Below, piece after piece: positions 17,148-29,005 of a stretch of 64,000 nucleotides of DNA. The stretch is from Ilex aquifolium. Taxonomy: Eukaryota; Streptophyta; Magnoliopsida; Aquifoliales; Aquifoliaceae. A model generated the notes under the pieces. It made no database searches. It was given only the letters and a program-made list of their open reading frames with translations, and was not told the DNA's origin. The position numbers and the translations under genes are program-made. The stretch spans positions 16,402,270-16,466,269 of the forward strand of contig OX637398.1 of the NCBI GenBank assembly GCA_951799425.1. Reading direction: 5' to 3'. The first letter of the stretch is position 1. The number at the start of each line of letters is the position of its first letter.

Positions 17148-17768
17148 GGTCTAATATAAAGTTCTCTTTTTTTGGGCTGATTATTTTTTTCTTTGGTATT
17201 AGGTATACTTTTTATAGTGGTTTGATAGCTTAATATAATACCGGAGTCTTGAGAGCGTGAATTTAAATCACATCATGCGTCCTTCCTTATCATTTAATAT
17301 AAACACATTGAAGGACCAATCAAGAAGCGCAACACGTGAGAAGAGTATTAAATCAGTACTTATATTATATTTCTCTCTATTAACTTAATTTTTTAGTGCG
17401 GACGGTAATTTTAACTTAATTTTTTAGTGCGGACGTTAATTTAACGCTTTGGATGAAGGTATTGGTGGCATGATGGGTGCAGGAACATATTCTCTTTGCA
17501 TTGGAGGGTGGAGCCATCACACCGTTGTCAAAGTGAGCTGCATATTTTAGTGAATCACTTGTCATTACTCTCTGGTTTTTCAACTCATTAAACCCTCTTC
17601 TCAAAAAAAAAAAAAACTCATTAAACCCACTTGGGGAATCTGGTGTGAAAGTCACCAACTTGCTTTGCAACAATACCTTTTCAGCAAGGCCACATGCAAG
17701 AACATGCAGGACATAATTGTTGGGAAAGAGTTTGTAGTTTCTTTGATGCAAACAAAAAAAAAATAGTA
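17148..17768. other. Peroxidase upstream region
   Basis: It contains the likely peroxidase promoter (minus-strand TATAAA, 17211-17216). A short direct repeat, TTAACTTAATTTTTTAGTGCGGACG, is present twice around 17380-17436. No gene was seen. Confidence 0.4.
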
Positions 17769-17939
17769 ATGCTACAAAATTCAAATAAAACTCAAAAAAT
17801 TGTAACTCAAATACATATTATTTCTTGAATGAGTGGGACCCACCAATTTTTTCAGTGGAACCCACTTATCCCACACGCATCCAAGGGATGATATGCATTT
17901 GGATTTTAACTTTTGGGTTTCATTTGAATTATGTAGCAT
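17769..17939. mobile_element. MITE, copy 1 of a tandem pair
   Basis: A 171-bp element with inverted ends: it begins ATGCTACAAAATTCAAAT and ends with the complement ATTTGAATTATGTAGCAT. The middle contains GAGTGGGACCCACC and a near-palindromic TTTTTCAGTGGAACCCAC block. It shares its whole length with the copy at 17998-18167. Family is not assigned; the target duplication is unclear because both flanks are A/T runs. Confidence 0.7.
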
Positions 17940-17997
17940 TTTTCAAAAAAAAATTGTGTATCTTACAGAGAAGGGCATTTGCATAATTTGATGAGTA

Positions 17998-18167
17998 ATG
18001 CTACAAAACCCAAATGAAACTCAAAAAATTATAATTCAATTGCATATCATCCCGTGGATGAGTGGGTCCCATAAATTTTTTCAGTAGGACCCACTCATCC
18101 CACACTCATCCAATGAATGATATACATTTAATTTTAATTTTTAAGTTTTATTTGAGTTATATAACAT
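17998..18167. mobile_element. MITE, copy 2 of a tandem pair
   Basis: A 170-bp direct-orientation relative of the element 58 bp upstream. It begins ATGCTACAAAACCCAAATG and ends ATTTGAGTTATATAACAT, with the same GAGTGGGTCCCA middle. The right terminal repeat has decayed more than the left. Confidence 0.7.
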
Positions 18168-19014
18168 TTTTCTTATTTGGCATACCTGTATCCTTATAGT
18201 TTGATTTGAATGTACAAGACCATTGAAAATTATAGCATTTCTATAACATCCTTCTTTTCAGATTGACAAACTGATTCGGGTTTGGGTTTGGGTTCGAGTT
18301 AGGGTATCATTTTGTGGAGGACCGAGGATGATGCTTTTTCAAGAAAATGTATTCCAAAATTGATTGACCATTTACTTAGGGGGAGGAATAATTTTTTTTT
18401 TGAAGTGTAAGTTATAATTACAAGGGCATGATTAATTCAAAAATATTATAATCGATCGTGAAAATTATAATTTTTAAAAAATTAAGTTACAACACATAAA
18501 TAAGAAGTTACAACTAATTAAAGTAATTCATGATCGATCACAATATTTTATGATTAATCAAAAATTACCTTAAACAATTACAATTTTATTTTTAAAAAGT
18601 ATAACTTGAACTTAGAAAATAATAATTTTCAATTTGAGATTCATTTTTTTTCCATACATTGGTGTTGCATGCACTTAGGGGAGCACTATTCGCATCCTCT
18701 TTTTGAAAGAAGGTACAACGACAGTACTCTAATTGCTTTAAGTAATTTACACTGCAAAATGAATGTCGGAGTTGAAAAGGGCAGTACAAATAGAGTTCTT
18801 CTCTACTTGATCAACATAACCAAAGGAGAAAACATATGGGCAACTAATTTTTTTTACATTCCTACTGCCCTTCTCTTCGTTATTCATAATTGATCATGCG
18901 CTTTGCAGTTATAATTTACACCCCAAAAATTATAATTTAACCTTAAAAATAACAAGTTTCGGTATCATACAAAAGACAATATCATAATCTTTCTCAGCAA
19001 ACGCTATCTACAAA
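18168..19014. repeat. AT-rich repeat debris
   Basis: No gene was seen. Stretches with TATAATT/AATTATA and GATCGATCA motifs (about 18400-18620 and 18905-18960) recur near 20100-20280, suggesting remnants of one dispersed repeat. Borders could not be set. Confidence 0.35.
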
Positions 19015-19390
19015 TGTTGGGTTTTTTTTGTAAAGTCTAGTTTGTGTTGATTCGGATGAGACCCGACCCGAATTAATGTTGTGTGGTTTTTTAATGAGAA
19101 ATTTTCTGAGACTTAGTGCATGGAGCGGAGGCTTGGGCTTGTTTTGTAGCCCGGTGCGCAAGACATATAAAAAATGTTATTTTGGTGATTAGGGTTGTAT
19201 CGGTACTGTACAGCCGCCCTCTGTATTCCTTCTTCTCAATAGTGAAATCCCTGCAGCTTCGTGGACGTAGGCAAATTGCTTAACCATGTAAATACTGTCT
19301 TTTATGTGTGTGATTGTTTTTTTTTTTGGCATGTGTTTTATCTATTTTTGTTTCTCACATGTTTGGAAATTTCGTGCAAATTTCCTAACA
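19015..19390 (+). mobile_element. Solo LTR, copia-like, copy 1 (deleted)
   Basis: The element starts TGTTGGG and ends CCTAACA, and is flanked by a perfect 5-bp duplication ACAAA (19010-19014 and 19391-19395). A TATA-like ACATATAAAAAATG is followed by a CTTCTCAATAGTGAAATCCC block typical of an R/U5 end in plus orientation. It is 376 bp, shorter than its relative at 20702-21155 because about 80 bp are missing after GGAGGCTTGGG. Confidence 0.85.
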
Positions 19391-19454
19391 ACAAAGACAA
19401 TTAGACAATTCATTTTCCTCTACAAAAATGGCAATCTTCTCTTCCCCTTAAGGC

Positions 19455-19760
19455 TCCATTAGTATATCCACTGGCCAGCCATTGACCTACAGTTCCTTCT
19501 AATCTCTCCCCACCGGCCAGATCGCAAATTACCCATTTCAATGGCCGGGTCCGCCCGGCCTTTGCGGATGGAGTGAGACCCAGAAAAGGCTACTGGATTG
19601 TTGACACATAGATTGAATTTGCTGAAGAGATCAATGAGGAAGGTTGGTTGCATTTCCTCTTGGGCTTGGCATGATGTTGTTTTTGTCCTCTTGGTTGGCT
19701 GTTAAGCTATCTTCTCTTCCCAACTTCACTTCCCAATGGTGTCCTCCACTCTGATTTAAA
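19455..19760 (-). pseudogene. Deleted duplicate of the class III peroxidase last exon
   Basis: On the minus strand this repeats the neighbouring peroxidase exon 3: WEVKLGREDSLTANQED, then NNIMPSPRGNAT, a frameshift, then LIDLFSKFNLCVNNPVAFSGSHSIRKGR. It then jumps directly to ADPAIE and to MGNLRSGRWGEIRRNC, so about 100 residues are deleted, including the segment between the proximal histidine region and the C-terminus. The copy keeps sequence upstream of the exon-3 splice acceptor, so it arose by DNA duplication and not from mRNA. It cannot make a peroxidase. Confidence 0.9.
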
Positions 19761-20701
19761 CCAAACAAACAGGAGAAAAGTGCTTTCAGTGATAGACAAA
19801 AGGCTAATACATTACTACAATTGCATTTCAAAATTCGAAGTTCTATTCGCCAAAGGTTGGAATGTCAAAAGGCTAATACATTGTTAAAGTTGCAAAAGTC
19901 AAAAATCAAAGTTGTTTCCACCCAAGGATAGGAATAAAAGAGAGAGTGCTGTCATGTTTCACCCGCACCACTTGGAATTTGGAGAGTCAAAAGGCTAATA
20001 AATTCCTAGGCTTTCACTCGGAATAATGTTATGCAGAAAGTTTACACTATCTAATTTTTTTTTGAGTACAGTATTGAAAGTTATATTTGTTTATAATGAA
20101 GTTATGTCTTTAAAAATAGAACTTACAACTGGTCATTGACCAGTTGCAACTTCTCTCTTATGAGTTGTAACTTGAAATTTAAAAATTGTAATTTAACCTT
20201 GGAAGTTACAATTTTCAGTATCGATTCCAATCTTTTATAATCGATCATGCCTTTTACAAGTTGACTTGACAAAAAAATTATAATTGAACCTTTAATACAG
20301 GGAAGGTTTTTGCATTTTTACCCTATAAACAATATGGTCATTACCAATCCCTTTTACCCCTTATGTTCCTTTTTACTTAGCTGCCCTACCCACCCACCCA
20401 CCCCAACTCCTCCTCCTCCTCCTCCGCCCATAGGTGAGAGGGTCACGCTGGACTGAACACACAAAGCTGAAAGGTACTTTTATGTACTTTCTGGGCCTTT
20501 CATTGTTCAAAGAACAGCAATCCCTATGTTATAACTAAGTCGTGTTATTTTAGATCTCGTTAAGATAGTATCTTGTTTGGTTAACAAGGTGCGGACAACA
20601 TCCAACAAATGTGATTTTCAGTCATTTTTTATCTTTAATTTTTTTTTGGGGGGTAGAGTTGGCATTTTTAGAGCACAAGGGAAATGCTATTTAGCCGGGG
20701 G
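19761..20701. other. Intergenic repeat debris
   Basis: The sequence CAAAAGGCTAATA recurs three times (about 19797, 19867 and 19988). TATAATT-type debris lies at 20060-20280, and a CCACCC/CTCCTC microsatellite at about 20388-20427. No gene was seen. Confidence 0.4.
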
Positions 20702-21155
20702 TGTTGGGTTTTCTTTTTGTAGAGTCTAGTTTTGTGTTGATTCGGATGATGACCCGACCCGAATAATGTTGCGTGGTTTTTAATGAGAAATTTTCTAAGA
20801 CTTAGTCTATGGAGCGGAGGCTTGGGCCGATAGGCCTAAGCCGTAGCACTCATGGACAAGCCTCGTGGGGTCTAGGGGTAACGCCCTCGGAAAAAATTTT
20901 CTTTTGGGCTTGTTTTGTAGTCCGGTGCGCAAGACATATAAAAACCGTTACTTTTGTGATTAGGGTTATGATCTGCATTGTACAGCCGCCACCCTCTGTA
21001 TTTCCTTCTTCTCAATAGTGAAATCCCTGTAGTTTCGTAGATGTAGGCAAATTACCGAACCACGTAAATATTATCTTGTGTGTGTGATTGTTTTTCCTTT
21101 GGCGTGTGTTTTCTCTATTGAACAAGTCGAAGATTTTCGTACAAATTTCCTAACA
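20702..21155 (+). mobile_element. Solo LTR, copia-like, copy 2
   Basis: This is the same family and orientation as the 19015-19390 LTR, beginning TGTTGGG and ending CCTAACA. It retains the roughly 80-bp segment lost from copy 1 (GCCGTAGCACTCATGG to CTTTTGGG). Flanking 5-mers GGGGG and CGGGG differ at one base. The two copies have different target sites, so they are separate insertions and not the two ends of one element. Confidence 0.8.
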
Positions 21156-21515
21156 CGGGGCTCACCAATGAGATGGATCTAGCATTTTAAATTAAATTCA
21201 CAAGATCTATAAAATATAAATTGAACCCTATAACATAAATAGCCAAATTACAAAAGGACTGATCAGTTTACCAAAAATGGAAAATAAGGAGGAGAAAGAC
21301 ACCAGAATTCCCCCCCAAAAAAAAAACACAATGCGAACACGTCTCACCAAATGCAGTTTTTCCTACCACAAAACATGTATCAATTTCCTCTTGCAAACTA
21401 ACATATATAGCAACAAACGATATACAGGAAAGTACACCCAACATTTCAAAACAAAAAAACTACTAGGTAAATAGAATCAATGATGCCAAATCTTGAAACC
21501 CAATATCCACACATT

Positions 21516-24500
21516 TCAGGAAGATTTACAGCACATCCTGCTTCTTGCTGGGATTTCTTGTGCAGGGCCAGGAATTATAATCTTCTTGCCAGAAAGGGAT
21601 GCAGGGTTGCCATTTCCTTGGTCCTCACTTGCAACAAGATTCTTCTTATTAACGATGTTGAAGATCTCGGTTAACACAGTCAAGAATGCTGTCTCCACAT
21701 TTGTTGCTTCAAGTGCTGAAGTTTCTAAGAAGAACAATCCTTCCTTTTCAGCAAATTCTTTCGCATCCTCAGTGGGGACTGCCCGTTGGTCTTCAAGATC
21801 AGTTTTGTTTCCAATCAAGATAATGACAATGTTCTTGTCTGCATGACCACGCAACTCTTCTAGCCATCGGGGTATGTGGTCAAACGTTTGCCGTTTGGTT
21901 ATGTCATAAACCAACATAGCCCCAACTGCTCCCCTGTAATATGCACTCGTGACAGCTCTATATCTGCTCACCAATTCCAAGAAGGTTGAGATAAGAATTA
22001 AGTTGCTGAGAATATTTTACCAAACTGCATATAACTCTGTCTACAAGAGAAGACACATTGCTGAGGAAATTTAGCTTAAGAATTATCATTACCTGTTCAC
22101 GATTAGAACATGTGAAATTAGCCATTAACAAGAAGGGTATGCTGTTTGAGTAAAACTGGTTTCGAACTTTGTCTCAGAAGATAACGGTCATACAAACACA
22201 AATCCCATTCACCTATGTGGTAATTTTAGGCTATGAAGCACGGGCAGTCTCGAGAAGATGACGTATCCGTGTCGGACACTGACACTCTTCGGACTCTCTT
22301 GGACACGTGTCCAATACTCTTTTATCCGTGTTCATAATTAAATGATAAAATTTTAATTTCACACACATGTCCGACACTTCTTTGGTGACGTGTCCGACAC
22401 TTCTTTAAAACGTGTCTACTACTAAACAATAAACATGTATTGAAATGTGATTAACAAAGCTTAAAAATTTAAGAACATATAATTACTAACACTAGACATG
22501 TTAAAATTATCCTCCAAATATAATAGTAAGAACAAAAGATGCATAAAATTTTTAAAAAAGAGGAATTGCAAAAATGAGAGTAATTATTTAAATTATATAT
22601 TAGGTACACATTGTCTACAAAAAAAAATTGATGATTATTAACTATTATGAGGATGCTTTAGTCTAAAAATTTACACAGATGAATGGACATAAGATTTACT
22701 TATCATAAAATATTGAATTTTTTATAAATTGTATATCATTATCACTATATTTGCAATAAATTATATAATGTTAATATGTTATATATAAAATACAAGTTTT
22801 TGTAACATGTCCCCAACGTGTCTGTATCCTACTTTTTTGAGAAATGTCGTGTCGGTGTATCCGTGTCGTGTCGTATCTGTGTCCGTGTCCATTATTCTTA
22901 GATTGTAGGCTTTGAAGTTTTATAGTATGGGCTTGTTTACATTTACTACCCATGGATCCATGTCCAGAACTTTATTGACTTCTACTGGCAACAAATTGAA
23001 AAGCATGGACCTAGTGCAGAAAGGGCAGTTGGACCGACTTGCTGGAAAACATTTTTCTATCCCTGATGGTACCTCACCACATGCTATTTTCTACTTGTTC
23101 AAGTAGGATAAAGAGAGAAAATAAATCTTGCATTGCTCCTACAACTAATTATGTTTATTACTCCAAACTCCGAGAACCAAAACTCAACAATTGTACCAAC
23201 AATCTGCTTTAATCATAAAATGGTACTTTGCGCCATATCTGCTTAGAATTAGCAGAAAATCTAGGAATCAGAAATGAGCCCGGACATAATCTTTTACCTG
23301 TTTTTCTCAACCCTGCCCCTATTTTTTCCGATCCTACCATCCACTGTTCCTGGTAACAAAAATTTGATCCTATACTTCTGCATGGTACTATGTCAAATAA
23401 GTTCTAGGAAAAACTAAATCATCCTTCTTTTTTTTTCCTCCACCTTAGGGTTTATTGGCAGTATAGAGGATATCCTAGTGATTTTTGGAATTATATTGTG
23501 TTTGTATTACATGTGGTACCTCTCCACAGGGCGCCGGTGAAGGAAACCAGCGGAATCCTGCTGAATCATATCCTTCTTTTTCTCAAATAACCATTACTAC
23601 CAATTTTACTGTTGTGATCTACAAAATCACAAAGAGCCCTCATTTACCCCCAGATCCATCACTGATTGCATTGAGATCGTCGTGATACTGTATAGAGCCT
23701 TGCATTCACTATTACTATTAATAGAAGACAATCACGCCACCTGTAAGTGAACATTGGCTGGTACTGTGGTCAATTGTCGGATAAACGATGTGAAATTTTG
23801 GGAAAGAATCTGATGATGACCCTTCCGACATCTTCAATTAACAAGAACCAAATTGGATAATGACTCTTTGAATTGCACCAAATTTGTACCAAAAATGGAA
23901 AATGTTCAAATACTCGGTCAGGCTCAGTCTACATATGAGATTGATGATTGGTAATCACAGGAAAAATATATAAAAATAAAATGTATTTAAGGCTTAAGGG
24001 AACCTTAGACTGTACCAACCAAGAGCAAAGCAAGAAAAACTCGAGCAAAACAATGTGTGCAAAATATTTATCCATTGGTAAGGTGTGATTTGACTGAACT
24101 AGTGCCTGAGCCTATAGGTAAGGTCGATCCTTTAAGGCACACGTAGCAGCATTACGCTAGACTGATCAAAAGGGGGATAATTTTAATTCAGGTTGAAATA
24201 CAGACAAGAAATGAAGGAAAGCGGAAAGCAAAACAGACTTTCATGAGTGTTTGAACGGCCAGCTATTAGATGGCAAACCGCAGCAGAACCTATTAAAAAA
24301 CTACTAGTAAAAGTGCAACTTTTCTAAAAGTGGGCATATATACTGCAATTTCACCTCTTGTCCATTGAACAGTTTGGATCATATCACAAAATTCCACCGT
24401 ATGAACAAGATTCCAAATAGTCAATTGTCTCACACAGAGAGAGATCAGACAAAATCATACACAAATATCACAACAAAGCAAAATTCTAACTCCAGAACTA

Positions 24501-24923
24501 ATAATTACTAAAAAAAAACAACAGTAAACACCAATCAGCATGAAACAATGCAGCATAAAATCAAATAAAAACAAACCCAAAACTAGATCAAATGACACTT
24601 TCTAAGCAATTACCCATACGAGTTTCTTCACCAATCTAACACTTACATAAACAACATAAACACTCACACACACATATAGATACATGGATATACCGTTCTT
24701 GGCCAGCAGTGTCCCAGATCTGAGCTTTAACGGACTTGTGCTGGATAACAAGGGTCCGAGTCTGGAACTCGACGCCGATGGTAGCCTTGGAGTCCAAACT
24801 GAACTCGTTCCGAGCGAACCTTGCCAGTATCTGAGACTTGCCGACAGCCGAGTCACCAATTAGCACCACCTTGAACACATAGTCTATCTTCTGGCTAGCA
24901 TCATACCCGCCACCACTTGCCAT
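21516..24923 (-). CDS. Rab GTPase, RABA5 (Rab11) type
   Basis: This is a small GTPase of the plant Rab11/RABA clade, which controls trafficking between trans-Golgi/recycling endosomes and the plasma membrane or cell plate. Two exons: 24694-24923 and 21516-21963, 678 bp, 225 residues, with a 2.7-kb intron splitting the codon after WDTAGQE. All nucleotide-binding boxes are intact: GDSAVGKS (G1), ATIGVEF (G2), WDTAGQER (G3), NKTD (G4) and ETSAL (G5). The C-terminus ends CCKSS, a double-cysteine geranylgeranylation site. The tail [20 protein letters not shown] points to subgroup A5. The intron carries a hAT-like element (22235-22905). The 5' UTR has a TG/AG microsatellite just before the start codon. 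Confidence 0.95.
22235..22905. mobile_element. hAT-like non-autonomous element, copy A
   Basis: A 671-bp element in the RABA5 intron. Its outer parts are crowded with GGACACGTGTCC/GTGTCGG repeats and its centre is AT-rich. Flanking 8-mers TAGGCTAT (22227-22234) and TAGGCTTT (22906-22913) agree at seven of eight positions, as an 8-bp hAT duplication would. The whole unit recurs in opposite orientation at 52599-53233. No transposase frame is present. Confidence 0.65.
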
Positions 24924-24950
24924 TTTCTCTGAACTAAACACCACTGATCT

Positions 24951-24952
<2 letters not shown>

Positions 24953-24991
<39 letters not shown>

Positions 24992-25008
24992 TGAGAGAGA
25001 GAGAGAGT
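24953..25008. repeat. (TG)n-(AG)n microsatellite in RABA5 5' UTR
   Basis: About 18 TG units (24953-24989) pass into an AG run (24990-25008), starting 30 bp upstream of the RABA5 start codon. On the transcribed strand this is a CT run followed by CA repeats, a common plant leader feature. Confidence 0.9.
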
Positions 25009-25395
25009 CGTGGGTAGATCTTGCAGAGTCCAAAGGAAGAGTAATTTAAGGAGTGGGCTGTCTGATCGTTCTTGTCGGGACCGGCGATGAGGAATGTTAC
25101 TATAATACGGCGTTTTGTTGACTGGATGATGGGCCGAGGGCCTAGAGATGCATAAGCCCAAATAAAAGTATTACAGTAAATAAAGCTGTTACGAAAACGA
25201 AAGGACAAAGCCTTTAACCTTTTTTTTTTTGAACTGGGACAAAGCCTTTAACCTAACCTAACCCAGATGGAGCTGTTACCCAAAAAGGGGAGATCATTCC
25301 CCCTGCTCGTATGCTTTGCGATTAAAGTTGTCAGTTGATGGGAGATGAAGTACTTAAGTTATTTTGAGTTAGATTCTACTATTACCTTGTGGTAG

Positions 25396-26504
25396 TGTCA
25401 CACTCTCTTAGTCGTTAAACAAAGTGAATTAATTTAAAAGCAGCTCATTACATAATTAAACAGTCACGGGTTTTAGAATAAGAAAATGTTGATAAAGAGA
25501 AAATGTCCCGATAAGCTCGTGCATTAAAGATATAAAATATAAGACATTTATCTCAACAGCAGTGAGCATGATGGCAAGAGCATTTCCTATGAGAACATAC
25601 ATCTATTATAACTATTCACTAACCAAAATATAAACCACATTAACCTTACATCAAAACATTCAGACTCTCACACTATCATCAAATCCTATTTTAGGTTTAC
25701 ATTCCAATATACTAATAATAGTACAACGGGAATAGAAGGTTTCAAAGTCTAGTACACAATCCTCACATCACTCAAAATAACCTAAGACAGCTACAATAGT
25801 GGAAATCAAGCTCTATGTTGATACTCCTCGTTGACATCCCCAACTTCCCGATTCATCTCTGAAAAATGTTAGGTAAGAATGAGCTTAACACGCCCAATAA
25901 GATAAATTTTCTCAAACATTATCAACGTTTTAGAAAACTAATACAGATATAACGTTTTGATAAGGATAAAATAGCACATTGAATATGAGCATATCATAAT
26001 CAACGTCACATACATAATGGTCATATAAAACATGGAATACATGTTAGATTTGCAAAATCATTATAATGCAACATAGACAACTATAAATCTAAAGTCTCTA
26101 GCATGCCACAAGTATCGACCATAACCAATCAGATATAAACTTAGTCCACGCATGAACTGTACCAACCCTCGGGAAAACTTTGGGGTACGTCTTGCACCCT
26201 AGAAAACACTATGTCCTGCTTATTTTTCTGGGAAAACTAGTACCAGACATCCACTGCACCACACAAGCAACTAGCATCCTGTGGTACTCCTCATCGATCC
26301 TCCGAAGGATTTATAGGCACACCATCCATAAAAATCCTACAATGTTATTGGGAATAATTAATGTCAAGCATCCACATCACCACACATTCAACCATCGTCC
26401 TCTGCTATCACTAACTAATTTTTCTAACATCAATATCATGCTCTCATGCTTCCAGTTCATGCCAAAATAATTATTTCACAACAAACCAATAATAATATTT
26501 GAAT
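25396..26504 (-). mobile_element. Outer solo LTR, 3' part (split by CACTA-like element)
   Basis: Read on the minus strand it contains GGGCGTGTTAAGCTCATTC followed by CTAACATTTTTCAG (near 25900-25860) and ends AGAGTGTGACA (25396). These are counterparts of the GGGCGTTGGCTCACCC ... AACATTTCAG and ATGTCACA blocks in the gypsy LTR at 29006-32276. Its continuation lies beyond the CACTA-like element, at 34382-35210. No matching target duplication was found at the two outer ends, so the left border is uncertain. Confidence 0.5.
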
Positions 26505-26529
26505 TACTACAACAAATTTGCTTTTTAGT

Positions 26530-26970
26530 GACGGATTGACTCGTCGCAAAATGTATAAATGTCGTCGCAAAAAATTTTCGGCGACAAACTCATTTCGTCG
26601 CCATTTTGTCGCTTTAGGCTCGTCTGGGAAAGTTTTCAGCGACAACAAAAATTTCGTTGCCAAAAATACACAATAGGCGACTATAATTTTGTTGCTAAAC
26701 ATCTTCGTATTTCGTCGCCAATGTTTTGTTCGTTGCCAAAAAATAAATTATTTTAACCACATAAAATCTTTAGCAACAATTATATTCATCGCAAAATGTG
26801 AAAATTTCAGCGACCGTCTCTATTTCGTTGCTAAAAATAAGTACATAAAATATTTGCGACAAATATATTTGTCGCCCAAAAAGACAATCAGCATTTTAGC
26901 AAGAACTTTTTTTCGCCGCCAAAAATGATGAACAGTGTTTTAGCGACGACTTGTTTTCGTCGCCCAAAAA
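26530..26970. repeat. CACTA subterminal repeats, left
   Basis: The motifs TCGTCGC, GCGACAA, TTCGTCGCC and TTCGTTGCC occur in both orientations every 30-60 bp. These are the presumed transposase-binding sites of a CACTA element. Confidence 0.75.
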
Positions 26971-27983
26971 ATAAACATGATTAAATCTCATTGGCCCTAT
27001 AACAATTTAAAAACACTTATAACAACTCAAAAACATTCCGATCAATTTCAATCACGCACCCATGACAATAGATAATCCATAAAAACACATCACAATTACT
27101 AAAACATTCATACATTAATCAAAATATAAAATAACATCTAAAAAATTTCAATAGCATCAAACAATATCCAAAACTCCTAACAATATCCAAAATTTTCAAC
27201 ATCCAATATCCCAACATCTAAAATCTCAACAAAAAAATATCTCAAATATTTGAAAGAAAAGATGTCTGGATATCCAAAAAGAGCTCTTTACAATCCATCG
27301 TCAATCTGTGACAAACACAAAAAACTCATTAGTGTCATGTCTAAATTATGTGTGCGTGTGCGTGACTGTGTGTGTTGTTAGAAGTCTAAATACACAGGAA
27401 TTGCTAGAGTGAGGACTCAACAATTACTCATAATTTTCACCATATTGATTAGGAAGATTTTTGTTCCCCTTCTAAACCAATTTTTTGTATCACTCAAGTT
27501 GTCCGGATGGAAACTCCAATGGTCCTGGTGTAAATAATGTATTTCCCAAGTCCAGAATCTGCCCACTATTTCCAGAACAACAATTTACCACTTAATCACA
27601 CTTTCCTCCCACCAAAGAAACTTAATTACATAAAAACCGAACAATATCCCAAAATGGTCCCAAACATGTAGGAGACACAGTAAATGTATTAACCTCCCCC
27701 TTATCTTACAAATATATGGGTTCACCACAAGAAAATTACATTAATTACCTGCAGCCCCATCAGTCTTTTCCTTCAAAAAAACTAAAAATACAAGACATTG
27801 CCAGTTTTTTCAATAAATCATTTCTTACAGCAATTATGTTATTCTAAAATTAATTTTACAAACATGTTTCTTTTATTTTTTTTTAATAGACAATAGTTAA
27901 TAAAGAGAGAGAGGCTCTTGAGAGTGCAAGTATTGAGCTTGGGCAGCAACTGTAATTACCAGAAAGGACACAAGGCAGGTACT

Positions 27984-28103
27984 CTAATGTTGAACACCAG
28001 CTACCAGCTTTGCTCTCAATTCCTTCCTTAAGATTTTGCTTGAGGGTGCTTTTGGAATTGCATCCACGAAGAAAACCCTGTTTATTCTCTTGTAAAACAC
28101 TAC
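27984..28103 (-). pseudogene. Captured last exon of a 4-coumarate:CoA ligase gene
   Basis: An exon preceded by a good acceptor (TTTGCAG at 28104 on) encodes 39 residues and a stop: [20 protein letters not shown] then [19 protein letters not shown]. This is the C-terminal end of a 4CL-type adenylate-forming enzyme (phenylpropanoid pathway). The catalytic lysine of the A10 motif is kept, but the otherwise invariant glycine of PSGK is serine here. The exon starts exactly where 4CL genes have their last intron. No other 4CL exon is found nearby, so it is a captured fragment inside the CACTA-like element and cannot work as an enzyme. Confidence 0.88.
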
Positions 28104-29005
28104 CTGCAAAGACAATCACATAATCTCATATTTAGTTTCGAGTACTCTGAATTTTAAGATGCTAAGCACAGAACAAAACTCCGAAGTAGCTAAATGATGA
28201 GCTAAGGTTCACAATTATAAATAGGGATGTGGGTGGTCTTGTAAATTCACAATTATGTGGATAGCATTTAGAATTTGAATTTTCAAGTAACTGTGTTTAG
28301 ATTTAAACTTATGCATATCAAAGACCTACTGATAAATAATGAATTGGAACTTCCATTAGCTTGCACCCTTATCTTGGCTATTTCATCTGGTGAAAGAGCA
28401 CCTTGTATGTCCTGCTTATTTGCCAGAATCAGTAATGATGCTCCTGATAACCTCTGTCAACAAAGGAAAAATGTAAGTTGCATAACAAAATTGAATCCAA
28501 AAAATAGGCAAAAAGCCAAGCAGGTGAAAGTTGCAGCCTCACAATTTAACACACTAATCTTCAGCATCACAAAACAGCTACTATAGCCACATTAGTAACA
28601 GCATGTCCTTGTATATTTCAATATGTGACATGAAAAATAAACAAGGGAAATGAAGACAAGAATTGAAGAACTGTAAATTTATGTCAAAGTCATGCCTTTT
28701 TTTTTCATCCTCACTACCTGATTTAACAAGGTAAACTAGCTCTCTAAAGATAGACATCTTCAGATGAATTGTTGGATCTTGGTTATAAATAAATAAAGGA
28801 GACACATATCTGGCTATCAGAACACAAATAAAAATACTAATAAGACCAAATATTGTTCCACCACATTGAAATGCATAAGTAAATGACCAGCCCAGCTAAC
28901 TCGTTAAGTTGCCGTTGATTGGACTTCTAACAGCAACAACTGCAATCAGGTCTGATATGATCTTGAACTATTTCTTATGGCAAAGTAAGAAGTGCTAGGA
29001 GATAT

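Noticed and set aside
19015-21155. A single LTR element with two LTRs and an internal region
   Set aside because: Each LTR has its own flanking duplication, and the interval contains a host peroxidase fragment with no primer-binding site or polypurine tract.
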